Assembly (NCBI RefSeq): GCF_044336245.1
Contig: NZ_CP172346.1
Coordinates: 4,526,001-4,590,000 of the forward strand
Direction: 5' to 3'
DNA from: Schlesneria sphaerica
GTDB taxonomy: Bacteria; Planctomycetota; Planctomycetia; Planctomycetales; Planctomycetaceae
Length of the DNA stretch: 64,000 bases
Shown here: positions 54,196-63,871 of the stretch, one piece after another
Position numbering within the stretch: position 1 is the stretch's first letter
Layout of the letters: each line of letters begins with the position of its first letter
Notes under the pieces: generated by a model
Database searches by the model: none
Seen by the model: only the letters and a program-made list of their open reading frames with translations
What the model was told of the DNA's origin: nothing
Made by a program: the position numbers and the translations under genes

Positions 54196-56238
54196 TTAGC
54201 GAGTGAAGATACTGCGTCCTGTCATCGGGGTGGGGGTGGGTAATCCGAATTCTTCCAGAATCGAGGGGGCCAGATCAATCAGCGAGGGGTCTGCGGAGCG
54301 GATCGTCTGGTTACAGCAGAGTAAGCCGGGAACTTCCAGAGCGTCAGTGCAGTGGTCGGCGCTCCAGGCGGAGTCATTGTCGAGCAGGACATCCTTCGTC
54401 AGGCCTCCCAAACACGTGTCCCACGACGCGCGATAGCCGCGGTGATAGCCGATGATCAGGTCCGGTGCCATCGCCGTCGCATCACCCGAATAGATCTGAT
54501 CGCTGCGGTAGACTCCCCGAATCACCGGGGTACCGTCGAAGTCCTTGACCGCTTCCAGGCGAGTCACCAGTTCCTTCAGCAGGGTCTCGCGCTCTTCGCC
54601 GGGTTCCACGATTCCGTCACGCTCCCGTCCTTTCAGGTTGAGATACAGTCCGTTAATTCCGAGTCCGTAAGCGCGGGTCTGCGACCAGTCGACGTCTTCC
54701 ATGATGGACGTGCATTCGGCCGGATTGAGGTATCCAAACTCCCGCAGCCATGAGTTCAAGTTGAATTGACGACCGAAGTTCGCAAAGCCATGGTCGCTCA
54801 TCACCATGATGGTGGCGCGGCCCCCGTATCGCTCTTCCAGGTCGCCAATCACTTCGTCGAGTTTGCGGTAGAGGTGTTTGACATGAGCGTACATCGACTG
54901 GGCTTCCGGGGCGGATCGAGTCGGATGCCGTTCGTCGGAGTCCCACCAGAACATGTGGGACTGCAAGTCACTGCTGGAGAAATAGAAAAACAGCAGTCCG
55001 TCGTCGTAGTTCTCGACGGCGTATTCCAGCAGCGCCAGTCGTTCTTCCAGGACCAGGCTGGCCTGCTTCAGAAATTCGTCATCGCGGAACACTCCGTTCG
55101 TGCGGGCTTTGTGGTCTTCCTGAAAACCGGCCGTGTAGAACAGCCCCAGGTCTTTGGAGACCTGACTGATGAACTCAGGCGGTTCGGAAATTTTGACGGC
55201 AGGATTCGCAGGATCAATGTTGATCGGGCTAACATAGAGCCGGCAGTTGGGGGTGGCCTCCAGCAGCAGGAACCGACAGATGCCACTGGCGTGTTGAGTC
55301 GGCACGAACGAGGGGCCGGCGAGCGGAAAATCGACGCGCGTCCACGAACTCCACTGACCCGGTTTCAGCAGAATCTTCTGTCCCTGAATTTCGATGACGA
55401 CCGCATTGGCGGAACGATCCCGATGGACCTGGAACTCGATCGTGACGGGCAGGGGGCGTTTGAGCAACGTATTGTCAGGACCGACGAGCTTGCAGTTGGC
55501 GGTGTCGGTGATGAACCTGAGCTTCGACCGCTTCCCCCCCGCCTCGTCGAGAGGACGCTGCGGACCATCTTCACTGAAGTATTGGTAAGTCCCGTAGCTC
55601 CCCAGCATGTCGGGAGTTCCCATACCACTCAGGCAGCGGTGGTGGCCATACTGTGAGGGGCTGGGGGGATAGTTTGCCGGCAAGTCGTAAAACGTCGTCG
55701 CGATTCCCGCCTTGTCGAGGTAATCCCAGAAGGGCGTCCCCTGTCGCTGCAGCACGGTTTCCGCCGGCTTGTGCAGGAACGGCCAGAAATCGAGTTGCAA
55801 CTGGTGCTCACCCACCTCCCAGCCACCCACTGCCGGAACGGTGTCGGCGGCTGAATAGTAGGGGGCGCACTGCTCATGCGGATGCCGGTGGATAAAGTCG
55901 AAGATTCCGTGGGAACCGGGACCGGCCCCATTGATGAAGTTGGCCCAGGCGACAGGACTTTGAGGGGGAACGCTGGTTCCCAGCTTACTGAAGCCACCTC
56001 GGGAACTCATTCGAGCCAGATGAGGGAGCTGGCCTTCTTTCATCATTTGTGCGGTCAGGCGGGGATCCATTCCGTCGATCCCGATGACGATCACCTTCTT
56101 TCCGACACTCCGTGAGACGCGGCTGACGCTTCCCAGCCAGTACGAGGCGGCCCCCAGGCTGGCCGCTCCCAGCGTGGCCGCAGCGGCGGTTTTCAGGACG
56201 GTACGTCGACTTGGTTTGCGGGGGCCCGTGTCCGTCAT
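54196..56238 (-). CDS. Exported AP-superfamily phosphodiesterase, Tat signal
   Basis: 680 aa from the ATG at 56238 (MTDTGPRKPSRRTVLKTAAAATLG), which starts with a twin-arginine signal (SRRTVLK) and a hydrophobic core; a longer frame through the upstream gene is not credible. The metal/nucleophile segment VIVIGIDGMDPRLTAQMM lies near 50-65, SDHGFANFGRQF and WSADHCTDA give further ligands. The closest family is the uncharacterised AP-superfamily group of type I phosphodiesterase/nucleotide pyrophosphatase. No substrate can be named. One base separates it from the upstream paralogue. Confidence 0.85.
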   Translation of the reverse strand: MTDTGPRKPSRRTVLKTAAAATLGAASLGAASYWLGSVSRVSRSVGKKVIVIGIDGMDPRLTAQMMKEGQLPHLARMSSRGGFSKLGTSVPPQSPVAWANFINGAGPGSHGIFDFIHRHPHEQCAPYYSAADTVPAVGGWEVGEHQLQLDFWPFLHKPAETVLQRQGTPFWDYLDKAGIATTFYDLPANYPPSPSQYGHHRCLSGMGTPDMLGSYGTYQYFSEDGPQRPLDEAGGKRSKLRFITDTANCKLVGPDNTLLKRPLPVTIEFQVHRDRSANAVVIEIQGQKILLKPGQWSSWTRVDFPLAGPSFVPTQHASGICRFLLLEATPNCRLYVSPINIDPANPAVKISEPPEFISQVSKDLGLFYTAGFQEDHKARTNGVFRDDEFLKQASLVLEERLALLEYAVENYDDGLLFFYFSSSDLQSHMFWWDSDERHPTRSAPEAQSMYAHVKHLYRKLDEVIGDLEERYGGRATIMVMSDHGFANFGRQFNLNSWLREFGYLNPAECTSIMEDVDWSQTRAYGLGINGLYLNLKGRERDGIVEPGEERETLLKELVTRLEAVKDFDGTPVIRGVYRSDQIYSGDATAMAPDLIIGYHRGYRASWDTCLGGLTKDVLLDNDSAWSADHCTDALEVPGLLCCNQTIRSADPSLIDLAPSILEEFGLPTPTPMTGRSIFTR

Positions 56239-56239
56239 A

Positions 56240-58417
56240 CTAGATTGCCTCCACGGGGGTTGCAGCGGTGGAGGTTGCAGCGGTGGAGGGAGACCCGTTC
56301 GGGGTGCGTTCCCCGATCGACAGGACCTGTCCATCCATATACCCGGGGGTCGGGACGCCAAACAGGTCGAGCACGGTGGGGCCGATATCCAGCAATCGAG
56401 GTGACTCGGTCAGGAGTGAGTGATTACAGAAGAGGACTCCCGGAACGACAGTGGGATCCACGCAGTGGTCGCCGCTCCAGGCCCGCGTATTCGCGTGAAA
56501 TACGTCACGGCTGGTTTGTCCGTTGGCCGCCTCCCACGAAACCCGATAGCCTTCCTCATATCCGATGATTAAGTCGGGGGCCTGCGACTTGTAGGGCCCG
56601 TGATAGACTTGCAGTGCCTGGTAGATTCGCCGGATCGGCGGTCTGCCATTCTCGGGATCCACGAGAGCACTCAGTCGCTCGGTGATTTCGGTTCGCAGTC
56701 GATCCGCCTCACCCTCGTCTTCGATAATTCCCTGCGAGAATCGGCTCTTCAGATTAAGGAAGATGCCTGTCAGGCCGATCGCAAACGCACGGGTCCTGGA
56801 CCAGTCGATCCCGGCAAGGTATTCCTCGTCACGTCGATCGTCATTAACGGTCAGGTAGCCTTCGAGTTCGAGCCAGCGGTTCAGGTCGATCCCCCGGCGA
56901 AACGAATTGAAGCCGTGGTCAGACAGCACCATCAGCAGCGTCTCTTTCTGCGCGCACTTCGCCATCGTGCGGCCGACCAGTTCGTCCATTCTCGCGTAGA
57001 GCTTTTCAATCGCCTGTTCGTAAGTAGGGGGAACCTCTGCCGGACGGGCCGGATGCTGGTCGTCGTGATATCGCCAGAACATGTGCTGCATGCGGTCGGT
57101 CCCATCGAAGACGCAAACGCAAAGACCTCGGGGAACCTGGTCCAATGCGTCGAAAAACATCGCCTCCCGTTCCTGATCGGTCTCCAGGCACTGCTGATGG
57201 AACTGGTCGTCGCTCAGCACACTTTCGTTGAGCCCCCAGGTATCTTCGGCCAGGCCCAACGTGGCATACGGGCCTTGCCGTTTTGCGAGATAAACCGGGT
57301 AGACCTTAGGGTAACCGATCGGCATTGCGGGTCGCTGGGGGGCGATATTAATCGGGGTGACATACAGCTCGATTTCCGGGGTCGTCGCCAGCAGAAGAAA
57401 CTTGCAGACACCCGAGATCGTCGTCGACAGCCCGCTTTTGAATTCCAGAGGGATCCAGTCGGTGTATTCCCCCCGTCTGAGAAGCCGCTTTTCCCGACCA
57501 ATTTTCAGGTACGCGGTCTCTGCATCGTGAAGTGTGACGCGAAACGGCAGTTTCAGTGCCCCCTGTTCCGGGCCGCGCGGGTGTGGCGGGCCGGGCAGCT
57601 CGGCCGTGATGATGTTCCCGGCTCGAGTCAGGCGAATCCGATTTGGTCCGTTGGCGCTCTGCGGGGTGTTTCCATCCAAGGGTTCCGGCAGGCCGGTGGT
57701 AAAGTGGGTGAACTCGCCCTGCGTGCCTCGCAAGTCGGGAACGCACATGGCGGATAACTGGACTCCGTTCAGCTTTTCCGGAGGGAAACTCACGGGGACC
57801 CGAATGATGCAATTGAAGATGCCATATTCACTCAGCACGCTCCAGAACGGGCGGCTTTTGCGCAGCAGGCGGATATCCGGGCGAGAGAAGGGGAATGCCC
57901 ATTTCCCCAGTCGAAACAGGGGCCGGGGAGGATGGATTTCGACGGAACTCATGCGGGGACGGTAGGTTTGTTCGTCCGGAACCAGGAAGTCGAAGATGTT
58001 ATGTTTGCCCGGATTGACGCCCGTTTGAAACGAGGACCAGGCGACCGGGGAAATGGGGGGCAGGGTGCTTCCCAGACGTTGGAATCCCCCCTGGTCGCGC
58101 AGGCGTGCCAGGTTCGGCAGTTTGTTCTCCGCCAGCATCCGGGTGGTCAGGCCATGGTCCAGTCCGTCGAGGCCTAGGATGACAACGCGCTGAAATCGCA
58201 TTTTCCCCGGCGGGCGCTTGCGGAAGAAGTGACGGATCAGCAGTCGAAACGGCCATGTAAACAGCATGACGAATGCCGAAAACATGGCCGCAAATACAGC
58301 GAAGAAGGAACTTGCCAGCGCGAATCCCGCTCCGGGACCGACATAGGCCTCGGCCGGTCGGGGGAGAGCCAGCAGAATCAGACAGGCCACAACAGCAGTT
58401 AGCAATCGTTGCATCAT
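56240..58417 (-). CDS. Membrane-anchored AP-superfamily phosphodiesterase
   Basis: 725 aa paralogue of its downstream neighbour. Signal peptide/anchor MMQRLLTAVVACLILLALPRPAEA, then a second hydrophobic stretch (about 30-65) that probably forms a membrane hairpin. The catalytic domain starts VILGLDGLDHGLTTRML; LSDHGFNSFRRGIDL and SGDHCVDPTVVPG give metal-binding segments. Same fold as the Tat-exported gene, so the two likely act together on one compartment's substrate. First gene of the leftward run; its ATG-ATG start is not preceded by a strong ribosome-binding site. Confidence 0.85.
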   Translation of the reverse strand: MMQRLLTAVVACLILLALPRPAEAYVGPGAGFALASSFFAVFAAMFSAFVMLFTWPFRLLIRHFFRKRPPGKMRFQRVVILGLDGLDHGLTTRMLAENKLPNLARLRDQGGFQRLGSTLPPISPVAWSSFQTGVNPGKHNIFDFLVPDEQTYRPRMSSVEIHPPRPLFRLGKWAFPFSRPDIRLLRKSRPFWSVLSEYGIFNCIIRVPVSFPPEKLNGVQLSAMCVPDLRGTQGEFTHFTTGLPEPLDGNTPQSANGPNRIRLTRAGNIITAELPGPPHPRGPEQGALKLPFRVTLHDAETAYLKIGREKRLLRRGEYTDWIPLEFKSGLSTTISGVCKFLLLATTPEIELYVTPINIAPQRPAMPIGYPKVYPVYLAKRQGPYATLGLAEDTWGLNESVLSDDQFHQQCLETDQEREAMFFDALDQVPRGLCVCVFDGTDRMQHMFWRYHDDQHPARPAEVPPTYEQAIEKLYARMDELVGRTMAKCAQKETLLMVLSDHGFNSFRRGIDLNRWLELEGYLTVNDDRRDEEYLAGIDWSRTRAFAIGLTGIFLNLKSRFSQGIIEDEGEADRLRTEITERLSALVDPENGRPPIRRIYQALQVYHGPYKSQAPDLIIGYEEGYRVSWEAANGQTSRDVFHANTRAWSGDHCVDPTVVPGVLFCNHSLLTESPRLLDIGPTVLDLFGVPTPGYMDGQVLSIGERTPNGSPSTAATSTAATPVEAI

Positions 58418-58583
58418 GAAGGATGAACTGATTCCTGTATGAAGACGCTCTCTGGAACGACGTGCGAGGGCCTCTGAATCATACAGGAAAGTTTCCCTCC
58501 GTTCACAGACCGATCAGAGAGAACTGGCGCGAGCAGGATGCGTCCAGGATTCCGTTGGACTGGCTCGGGCAAGTCCCGGCGGA

Positions 58584-59594
58584 TCAGTCCTGAAAGTCCT
58601 TTGGCAGTTCAAGGGACCAGACTTCGTTGCTGAGAGGCATTGCATGTCCTCCCGCCACCCAGATTTTATCCTTGAAAACGTAGGTGGAATGTTCGTGCCG
58701 TTCCTTCCAGATCACATTCGACTTCAGTTCTTTCCAGTTTTTACCGTCCCTGGAGTGCCAGACATCGCCCCAGTTTCGCGAGGGGTTATTCGACCAGCCC
58801 CCCAGGACCCACATCCTGTCGCGATAGACGACGGACGAGAACCACAGTCGGGGTGTCCAGCCAGCGTGTTCGGTCTCGCGTTCCCACGTCTTCCCATCAC
58901 GGGATGACCAGACATCATTCAGGGCGTGATAGCTGGGGACATAGTTTCCTCCGCCGAACACATAGATCTTGTCGTTGAGTACGGCGGCCTGGTGGTACGA
59001 GCGGGGTGACCAGCCGGCGTGTTCCGTTTCCAACGTCCATTCCTTCCCATCGGCGGACGACCAGACGTCATTCTTCAGGTTTGAGTCATCGCCGAAGTAG
59101 TAATTCTCGGTTCCTCCCAGGATCCACATGCGGCCCTTGAACGTGACGGCTGCGGAAGCGATACGAGGAGTCCACCCTGCTTTCGAGGTGAGTTCCCAGT
59201 TCGTCCCATCGTTGGTTGACCAGACTTCGTTGGTGGCACCGTGACCCTCCAGACGGCCGTTCGTCCAGCCCCCCATGAACCACATTCGGTCAGCGAAGGT
59301 CAGAGTCATCGGCAGGTCGCTGTATTTCCACGGAGCTTCCTGTTGAACGAGCTTCCAGGTCTTGCCGTCGGAAGAACTCCACGTATCCCGCGGCGGGGAC
59401 TGGAAAGAATTGAACCAACCCCCGAACAGCCAGAGTTGGTCCTTAAAGACCAGTTCGCCGCTGGAGTCGCGTGCATTCCACTCTGCGTGAGGAGTGACTT
59501 TTACCCAGTCGGGACCGACCTCTTGAGCGAGCAGGGGGACGTGATTGGCGAGAAGGGCAACGAATGCACTCAGCATCAGACTTCGAAGCAGCAT
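58584..59594 (-). CDS. Exported Kelch-like/galactose-oxidase-type beta-propeller
   Basis: 336 aa with signal peptide at about 1-24 (MLLRSLMLSAFVALLANHVPLLAQ). At least five repeats have the pattern NDVWSSRDGKTWERETEHAGWTPR / YRDRMWVLGGW, typical of secreted planctomycete Kelch-like propellers. There is no oxidase active site, so it is probably a binding protein. It begins 20 bases after the hydrolase stop and is co-transcribed. Confidence 0.85.
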   Translation of the reverse strand: MLLRSLMLSAFVALLANHVPLLAQEVGPDWVKVTPHAEWNARDSSGELVFKDQLWLFGGWFNSFQSPPRDTWSSSDGKTWKLVQQEAPWKYSDLPMTLTFADRMWFMGGWTNGRLEGHGATNEVWSTNDGTNWELTSKAGWTPRIASAAVTFKGRMWILGGTENYYFGDDSNLKNDVWSSADGKEWTLETEHAGWSPRSYHQAAVLNDKIYVFGGGNYVPSYHALNDVWSSRDGKTWERETEHAGWTPRLWFSSVVYRDRMWVLGGWSNNPSRNWGDVWHSRDGKNWKELKSNVIWKERHEHSTYVFKDKIWVAGGHAMPLSNEVWSLELPKDFQD

Positions 59595-59614
59595 ATCAGC
59601 CAGGCCTTTCTGAG

Positions 59615-61768
59615 TTATTTCGACGTGGGAGGAATGTCGCGGTCAGCGGGAGTGTGATGCAGAACTTGATCGATAAATTCATAGGCGGAACGCCGGGCGC
59701 TGTCCGGGAAAGAATGTTCCGTCGGGGGATAAATCGCAACGAGTTGGTCGGCGACCTGATGCAGTTCAAAAATGGGCCGGGCGAACTCGATTGTTTCGCG
59801 GACGCCATTAGCATCAAAATCATCATCGTTTTCGGCGGCGCTGACGAAACAGGCACGAGGCGCGATCGCGGCGATCAATTCCGGGAAATCAAACGGGACC
59901 TGGTTCGGGTCGTTTCCGAATTTCGAAGCGATCAGGGGCATGTAATTGGGGCCGGTCCAACTGGGGACATCGTCCTTGTGAAACCGACAGAACCCGCAAC
60001 TGGTCACGACCACCTGCAGTCGGGGTTCGAACAAGGCTGTGAACAGGGAGTTGTGTCCGCCGAGGGAGTGTCCGATGGTGCCGATGCGCTGGCGATCGAC
60101 TTCCGGACGGGACTCCAGCAGATCGACGGCGCGAATGTTATCCCAGATGGCTTTCATGGTTCCGCTGTCGTAAGGCGATTGCTTACCAAATTCGTAGCGG
60201 TGCTCTCCGAACGACGGGTAGTCGGGAGCCAGCGTCACGTAGCCGCGTCGGGCAAGCTCCAGTGCATAATTGAGCGAAGGGCTCCCGTCCACGCCCCCTG
60301 GTTCGTCCTTCCCTCCCCGGAACGTCTGATGCAGGCAGAGCATGGCGGGGGATTTTTCTGTTGCTCCGTTCCCGGGCAGGAACAGGTATGCCGGGACTCG
60401 ATCAAAGGGATCGGACTGGTAGGTCAGCTTGATACGTGTGACAGTTCCGAGTTGGGTTGTCTCCTGGATCTGGACGTCGAGGGGAACTCGGAAATCCGGC
60501 CCGGGCAGAGGGCCCGCAGCCAGCTCGAACTGAGCTTGAATCTGCCGTCGCCGCGCGTCCCAGTCCTGGGGAGTCTGGATCGGATGAGAAGCACCGTCGG
60601 GTGCGATGTAAGTCGTCAACTGCTGGTGATTGGGGTATTGCACAGGGGCCGCCTTGGGTTCGAATCGCCCCACGGGGAATCCCTGCGCATAGGAAATGAC
60701 GACCTCACCATCAGACGTTCGATACCGTACCGCGTCTTTCCGATCGAAGTCAGGTGGCGTGGTTCGGCGAAGCAACTGATGGCTTTGCGGGTTGAGATAC
60801 TTGTCGGCGACGCGAAAGACAATTTCTGTCCGATTTCCCAGTGCGTGCCCCGACGAGGTGAAGATCTTTCCGTCCAGGTCAGCTTTTGAGATGAAATGAG
60901 GCTCTACATCCAGTTGGGCTCGTGTCATCTCGTTGACCATTGCGACGGCGTCTTCGAAAGGGCAGGTCGTGTCATCAACACCATGCACGACGATGATCTT
61001 CGAGGTGCTATCCATTTTCCGCATTGTCCACAGGTGCTCGGGGCAACCTACAAAGCGCAATTCCTGTTCCCACGGGTGGAGATAGTAGGGGTGTTCCGGC
61101 GCAGGGGACCAGCGGGCGTTGAGGTCACTCCCGCCGCTGATGTTGAACGCAATGTCATTCGATAATTTCTTCATCCCGCACAGATCGATGAGACAGGTGA
61201 ATGTGCGTGGAGCCAGCTTGTTGGCCATCAGCGTCACATTGCCCCCACCTGATCCGCCCGTGGAATAAATACGGCTGTCGTCGTAAGAGCGATTCGCGGC
61301 TTTCAGTTGATCGCGGATCCACCAGAGCGAACGTAAGGCGTCGAGTCCCTGCAGATAGCCGAAATCATAAGGCTCGGGCCCGTGGATGGAGTCCTGAGGT
61401 CCGCTTTGCAGAGAGTTCACGCACAGCGCGATGACATTCAGCCGGTCGGCGAGTTCTTGAGGGGCGGCAGTCCCGACGCAGTCGACACCTCCCCAGTTGT
61501 GAAGGGTGAGCATCAGTCCGGTGCTGGCATCGACGCGGGCAAGTTCGCCCTGCGGATAATGGACCAGCACCTTCACCTCGCGTGGTCCCGGGCGAAGAGG
61601 CCATTCCTGCGCGGGAAGGTTCACGGCAGCGTTACGTTCGGGTAGTGCAGGCCATGTCTGTCCCCAGGAAGGGGGCGTCATCAGGCACGAAAGAAGGACG
61701 AGAGCGGTCAGTGTCCTCGTCCCCCTGAGACAAATGAAATGCTTTGGGTATAAGGAGGACCAGGGCAT
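59615..61768 (-). CDS. Exported fused double alpha/beta hydrolase
   Basis: 717 aa with a signal peptide at about 1-37. Two alpha/beta hydrolase units are seen. The first (about 60-320) has the nucleophile elbow GGSGGGNV and an HGVDDTTCPFEDA acid segment. The second (about 450-715) has GHSLGGHNS, the canonical GxSxG, with an FVSAAENDDDFD region as acid. The two are joined by a link at about 330-430. Esterase or carbohydrate-esterase activity is likely; substrate unknown. Upstream of the Kelch-like gene, with which it forms a two-gene operon. Confidence 0.85.
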   Translation of the reverse strand: MPWSSLYPKHFICLRGTRTLTALVLLSCLMTPPSWGQTWPALPERNAAVNLPAQEWPLRPGPREVKVLVHYPQGELARVDASTGLMLTLHNWGGVDCVGTAAPQELADRLNVIALCVNSLQSGPQDSIHGPEPYDFGYLQGLDALRSLWWIRDQLKAANRSYDDSRIYSTGGSGGGNVTLMANKLAPRTFTCLIDLCGMKKLSNDIAFNISGGSDLNARWSPAPEHPYYLHPWEQELRFVGCPEHLWTMRKMDSTSKIIVVHGVDDTTCPFEDAVAMVNEMTRAQLDVEPHFISKADLDGKIFTSSGHALGNRTEIVFRVADKYLNPQSHQLLRRTTPPDFDRKDAVRYRTSDGEVVISYAQGFPVGRFEPKAAPVQYPNHQQLTTYIAPDGASHPIQTPQDWDARRRQIQAQFELAAGPLPGPDFRVPLDVQIQETTQLGTVTRIKLTYQSDPFDRVPAYLFLPGNGATEKSPAMLCLHQTFRGGKDEPGGVDGSPSLNYALELARRGYVTLAPDYPSFGEHRYEFGKQSPYDSGTMKAIWDNIRAVDLLESRPEVDRQRIGTIGHSLGGHNSLFTALFEPRLQVVVTSCGFCRFHKDDVPSWTGPNYMPLIASKFGNDPNQVPFDFPELIAAIAPRACFVSAAENDDDFDANGVRETIEFARPIFELHQVADQLVAIYPPTEHSFPDSARRSAYEFIDQVLHHTPADRDIPPTSK

Positions 61769-62208
61769 GCTGACGACTCCTGAAGTGTTTATGGAGTTAT
61801 AATAATCATTGCCTGTAAATGGGGCACTGATTGGCTGGGGTTGTTGGTTTTAAATGCATTTAAGTCGCTGCAGTCACCCACAAGTGATTGCCTTCAGAAG
61901 AATCAAAGAAATTTGATGTGATCGCCTCTTTTTTCAGCTAATCTGCTTGCTTTGTATACAAAAAACGACAACCATGAGAGAGGCAACGAGAAGGTTTCTG
62001 GTGTCGCATCTCCTGTATTCAGGCCTCTTTTCTTCGGTGAGAGCCCTTTGAGAATGCGGGAATCTCTCGGCAGGTTTATTGAGTTTGATTGATCGCGAGG
62101 AGTATCGTTTTCCGGCACGCCGAATGCAATTCTAGAATCTCCTTCTCTGTTTTTGACAGGCTTCGACGATGTGTTCTTTTTACACAGTTTTAATCGGGGG
62201 TATTTGTC
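61769..62208. other. Divergent AT-rich intergenic region
   Basis: 440 bases between the double-hydrolase gene (leftward) and the third DUF1559 gene (rightward). It should hold both promoters. No gene recognised. Confidence 0.4.
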
Positions 62209-63231
62209 ATGCTGCTGAAAGATTCCAGGTCTTGCTTCAGGCGCCCACAAGGCTGCCGCCCGTTACAAGGGTTTACGCTGATTGAACTGCTGGTCGTGAT
62301 CGCGATCATTGCCGTTCTGATTGCGCTCCTGCTTCCCGCGGTGCAGCAGGCTCGTGAAGCCGCACGCCGGACGCAGTGCAAGAACAATATGAAGCAGATT
62401 GGTCTGGCGCTTCATAACTATCACGATACCCATGACTGCTTCCCCATGGGCGAAACCACGACTCAGGCGGATGATCCTCTCACCGGCCATTCCGTGCATG
62501 TCGAGATCCTTCCCTATATGGATCTGGCGAACATCTACAACCGCTTCAACTTCAGTCACTCGACATGGCTCTGCTGCGGGATCACTGACCCAGTGCACGC
62601 CGCCGCGATCCAGACCAAGATTCCCGCGTTTCTGTGCCCTTCGTCGACTCATGCGCCCGGTGCAATGTACTCGGCTGGTACGCCCGAACTGAACAAGCAG
62701 GGGATCGCGGAATACGAGGCCATTATGGGTTCGGACCGCTATCCACACCGCTGCCCTCCCAGCAATGGTCGGGATGAAGAGCAGAAGTCGATCGGGGGTA
62801 TGTTCAACTTCAATATCAAATATTCTCTGCGTGATTGCACGGACGGTAGTTCCAACACGATGGCATTCGGCGAGTACTCGCACAAAGCCCCCGGTCAGAA
62901 TTATGGTTCGTTGGGGAGTCATCACGACGCAACCCATGCCTGGGCGATGGGCTATACTTTCTACAACTGCACCGGCAGGGGTGGAGACTACGCATATGGA
63001 CTGCGCGTGATTGCCTATCCACCGAATAGTCGTGCTTACCGACAGTACGCATGGACCGAGGTCCCTGTTCACAACACGATCACGAAAGCCGCTCTGAAAA
63101 GCGGTCACGTCGGTGGTGTGCACACGCTCTTGTGTGATGGGTCAGTCCGCTTTATCAGCGATTCGATCGACCTGACGACCTACAAGAATCTGGCCGACCG
63201 GGCCGACGGGAACGCACTGGGCGAGTTCTAA
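62209..63231 (+). CDS. DUF1559 prepilin-like protein
   Basis: Third member of the family here, 340 aa. QGFTLIELLVVIAIIAVLIALL lies near residue 20, VQQAREAARRTQCKNNMKQIG follows, and TLLCDGSVRFISDS is the C-terminal signature. Compared with the first copy it has a longer N-terminal leader (about 19 residues before the signal). Followed by a terminator-like hairpin, then two lipoprotein genes on the same strand. Confidence 0.93.
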   Translation: MLLKDSRSCFRRPQGCRPLQGFTLIELLVVIAIIAVLIALLLPAVQQAREAARRTQCKNNMKQIGLALHNYHDTHDCFPMGETTTQADDPLTGHSVHVEILPYMDLANIYNRFNFSHSTWLCCGITDPVHAAAIQTKIPAFLCPSSTHAPGAMYSAGTPELNKQGIAEYEAIMGSDRYPHRCPPSNGRDEEQKSIGGMFNFNIKYSLRDCTDGSSNTMAFGEYSHKAPGQNYGSLGSHHDATHAWAMGYTFYNCTGRGGDYAYGLRVIAYPPNSRAYRQYAWTEVPVHNTITKAALKSGHVGGVHTLLCDGSVRFISDSIDLTTYKNLADRADGNALGEF

Positions 63232-63299
63232 AACGCCTGCTGATGCGTGTTGCAGTGACTCGGTTTGTCTTCAGTGGATCGCGTTGTGGCGCAACGTCG

Positions 63300-63341
63300 C
63301 GAGGAGTGCTTGCCCTGTAGGCCGGCACTTCTCGTCGTTTT
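63300..63341 (+). terminator. Terminator-like hairpin after the third DUF1559 gene
   Basis: CGAGGAGTGC (63300-63309) pairs with GCACTTCTCG (63325-63334) with one G-T wobble, followed by TCGTTTT. An outer GGCGCAACG/CGTTGCGCC pair (around 63289 and 63345) nests around it. Confidence 0.6.
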
Positions 63342-63392
63342 GCGTTGCGCCGCCAATGTACCACGCCGTCATTGAAAGAGAGGTTCTGACCT

Positions 63393-63845
63393 ATGTTGGA
63401 CGTTTGGCAGTATAACGCTCGCTGCTTGCGTGAGATTTGTTGTGCAGGAATGGTTCTGACGCTACTCATCACATCCGGTTGTGGCGGCGGTTCGAAACGG
63501 GAATATGCGACGATCGCGGGGACGGTCAGCATCGGTGACGAACCGATTCCGGGTGGACGTGTGATCTTCGACCACGTCGAAGGGCCGATTGCGTCGGCAA
63601 ACATCGATGAAGAAGGGAATTACAAAGCGCGCGTCGTGGTCGGCCTGCAGAAGATCGCGATCGACTATCACGATGACCCCGATGAGAAAGAGGTCGGAGG
63701 ATCCGTGACCGGGATCCGTACCGAAGAAATTGTTCCGGGAAAGAGTCTCGTTCCGAAGAAGTATACCGCTTCCAAGACGAGCGGATTGGAATTTGAAGTT
63801 CTCTCTGGTGAAAATATTTACGACATACGGCTGAACAATAAATAG
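63393..63845 (+). CDS. Small lipoprotein, transthyretin-like
   Basis: 150 aa. Signal with lipobox ITSGC near residue 30. Mature region begins IAGTVSIGDEPIPGGRVIFDHVEG and NIDEEGNYKARVVVGLQKIAIDYHDDPDEKE, the same family layout as the partner of the first DUF1559 gene. Cassette-like association with DUF1559 supports a shared function. Confidence 0.8.
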   Translation: MLDVWQYNARCLREICCAGMVLTLLITSGCGGGSKREYATIAGTVSIGDEPIPGGRVIFDHVEGPIASANIDEEGNYKARVVVGLQKIAIDYHDDPDEKEVGGSVTGIRTEEIVPGKSLVPKKYTASKTSGLEFEVLSGENIYDIRLNNK

Positions 63846-63871
63846 TTTCACCGAGAAGAGGGGGTGCTTTG

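Noticed and set aside
56600..57757. Rightward frame of 385 codons across the upstream phosphodiesterase
   Set aside because: Shadow of a real gene with conserved metal-binding motifs on the minus strand.
59564..60889. Open frame of 441 codons antisense to the double-hydrolase gene
   Set aside because: No domain content, and the other strand carries two intact hydrolase elbows.
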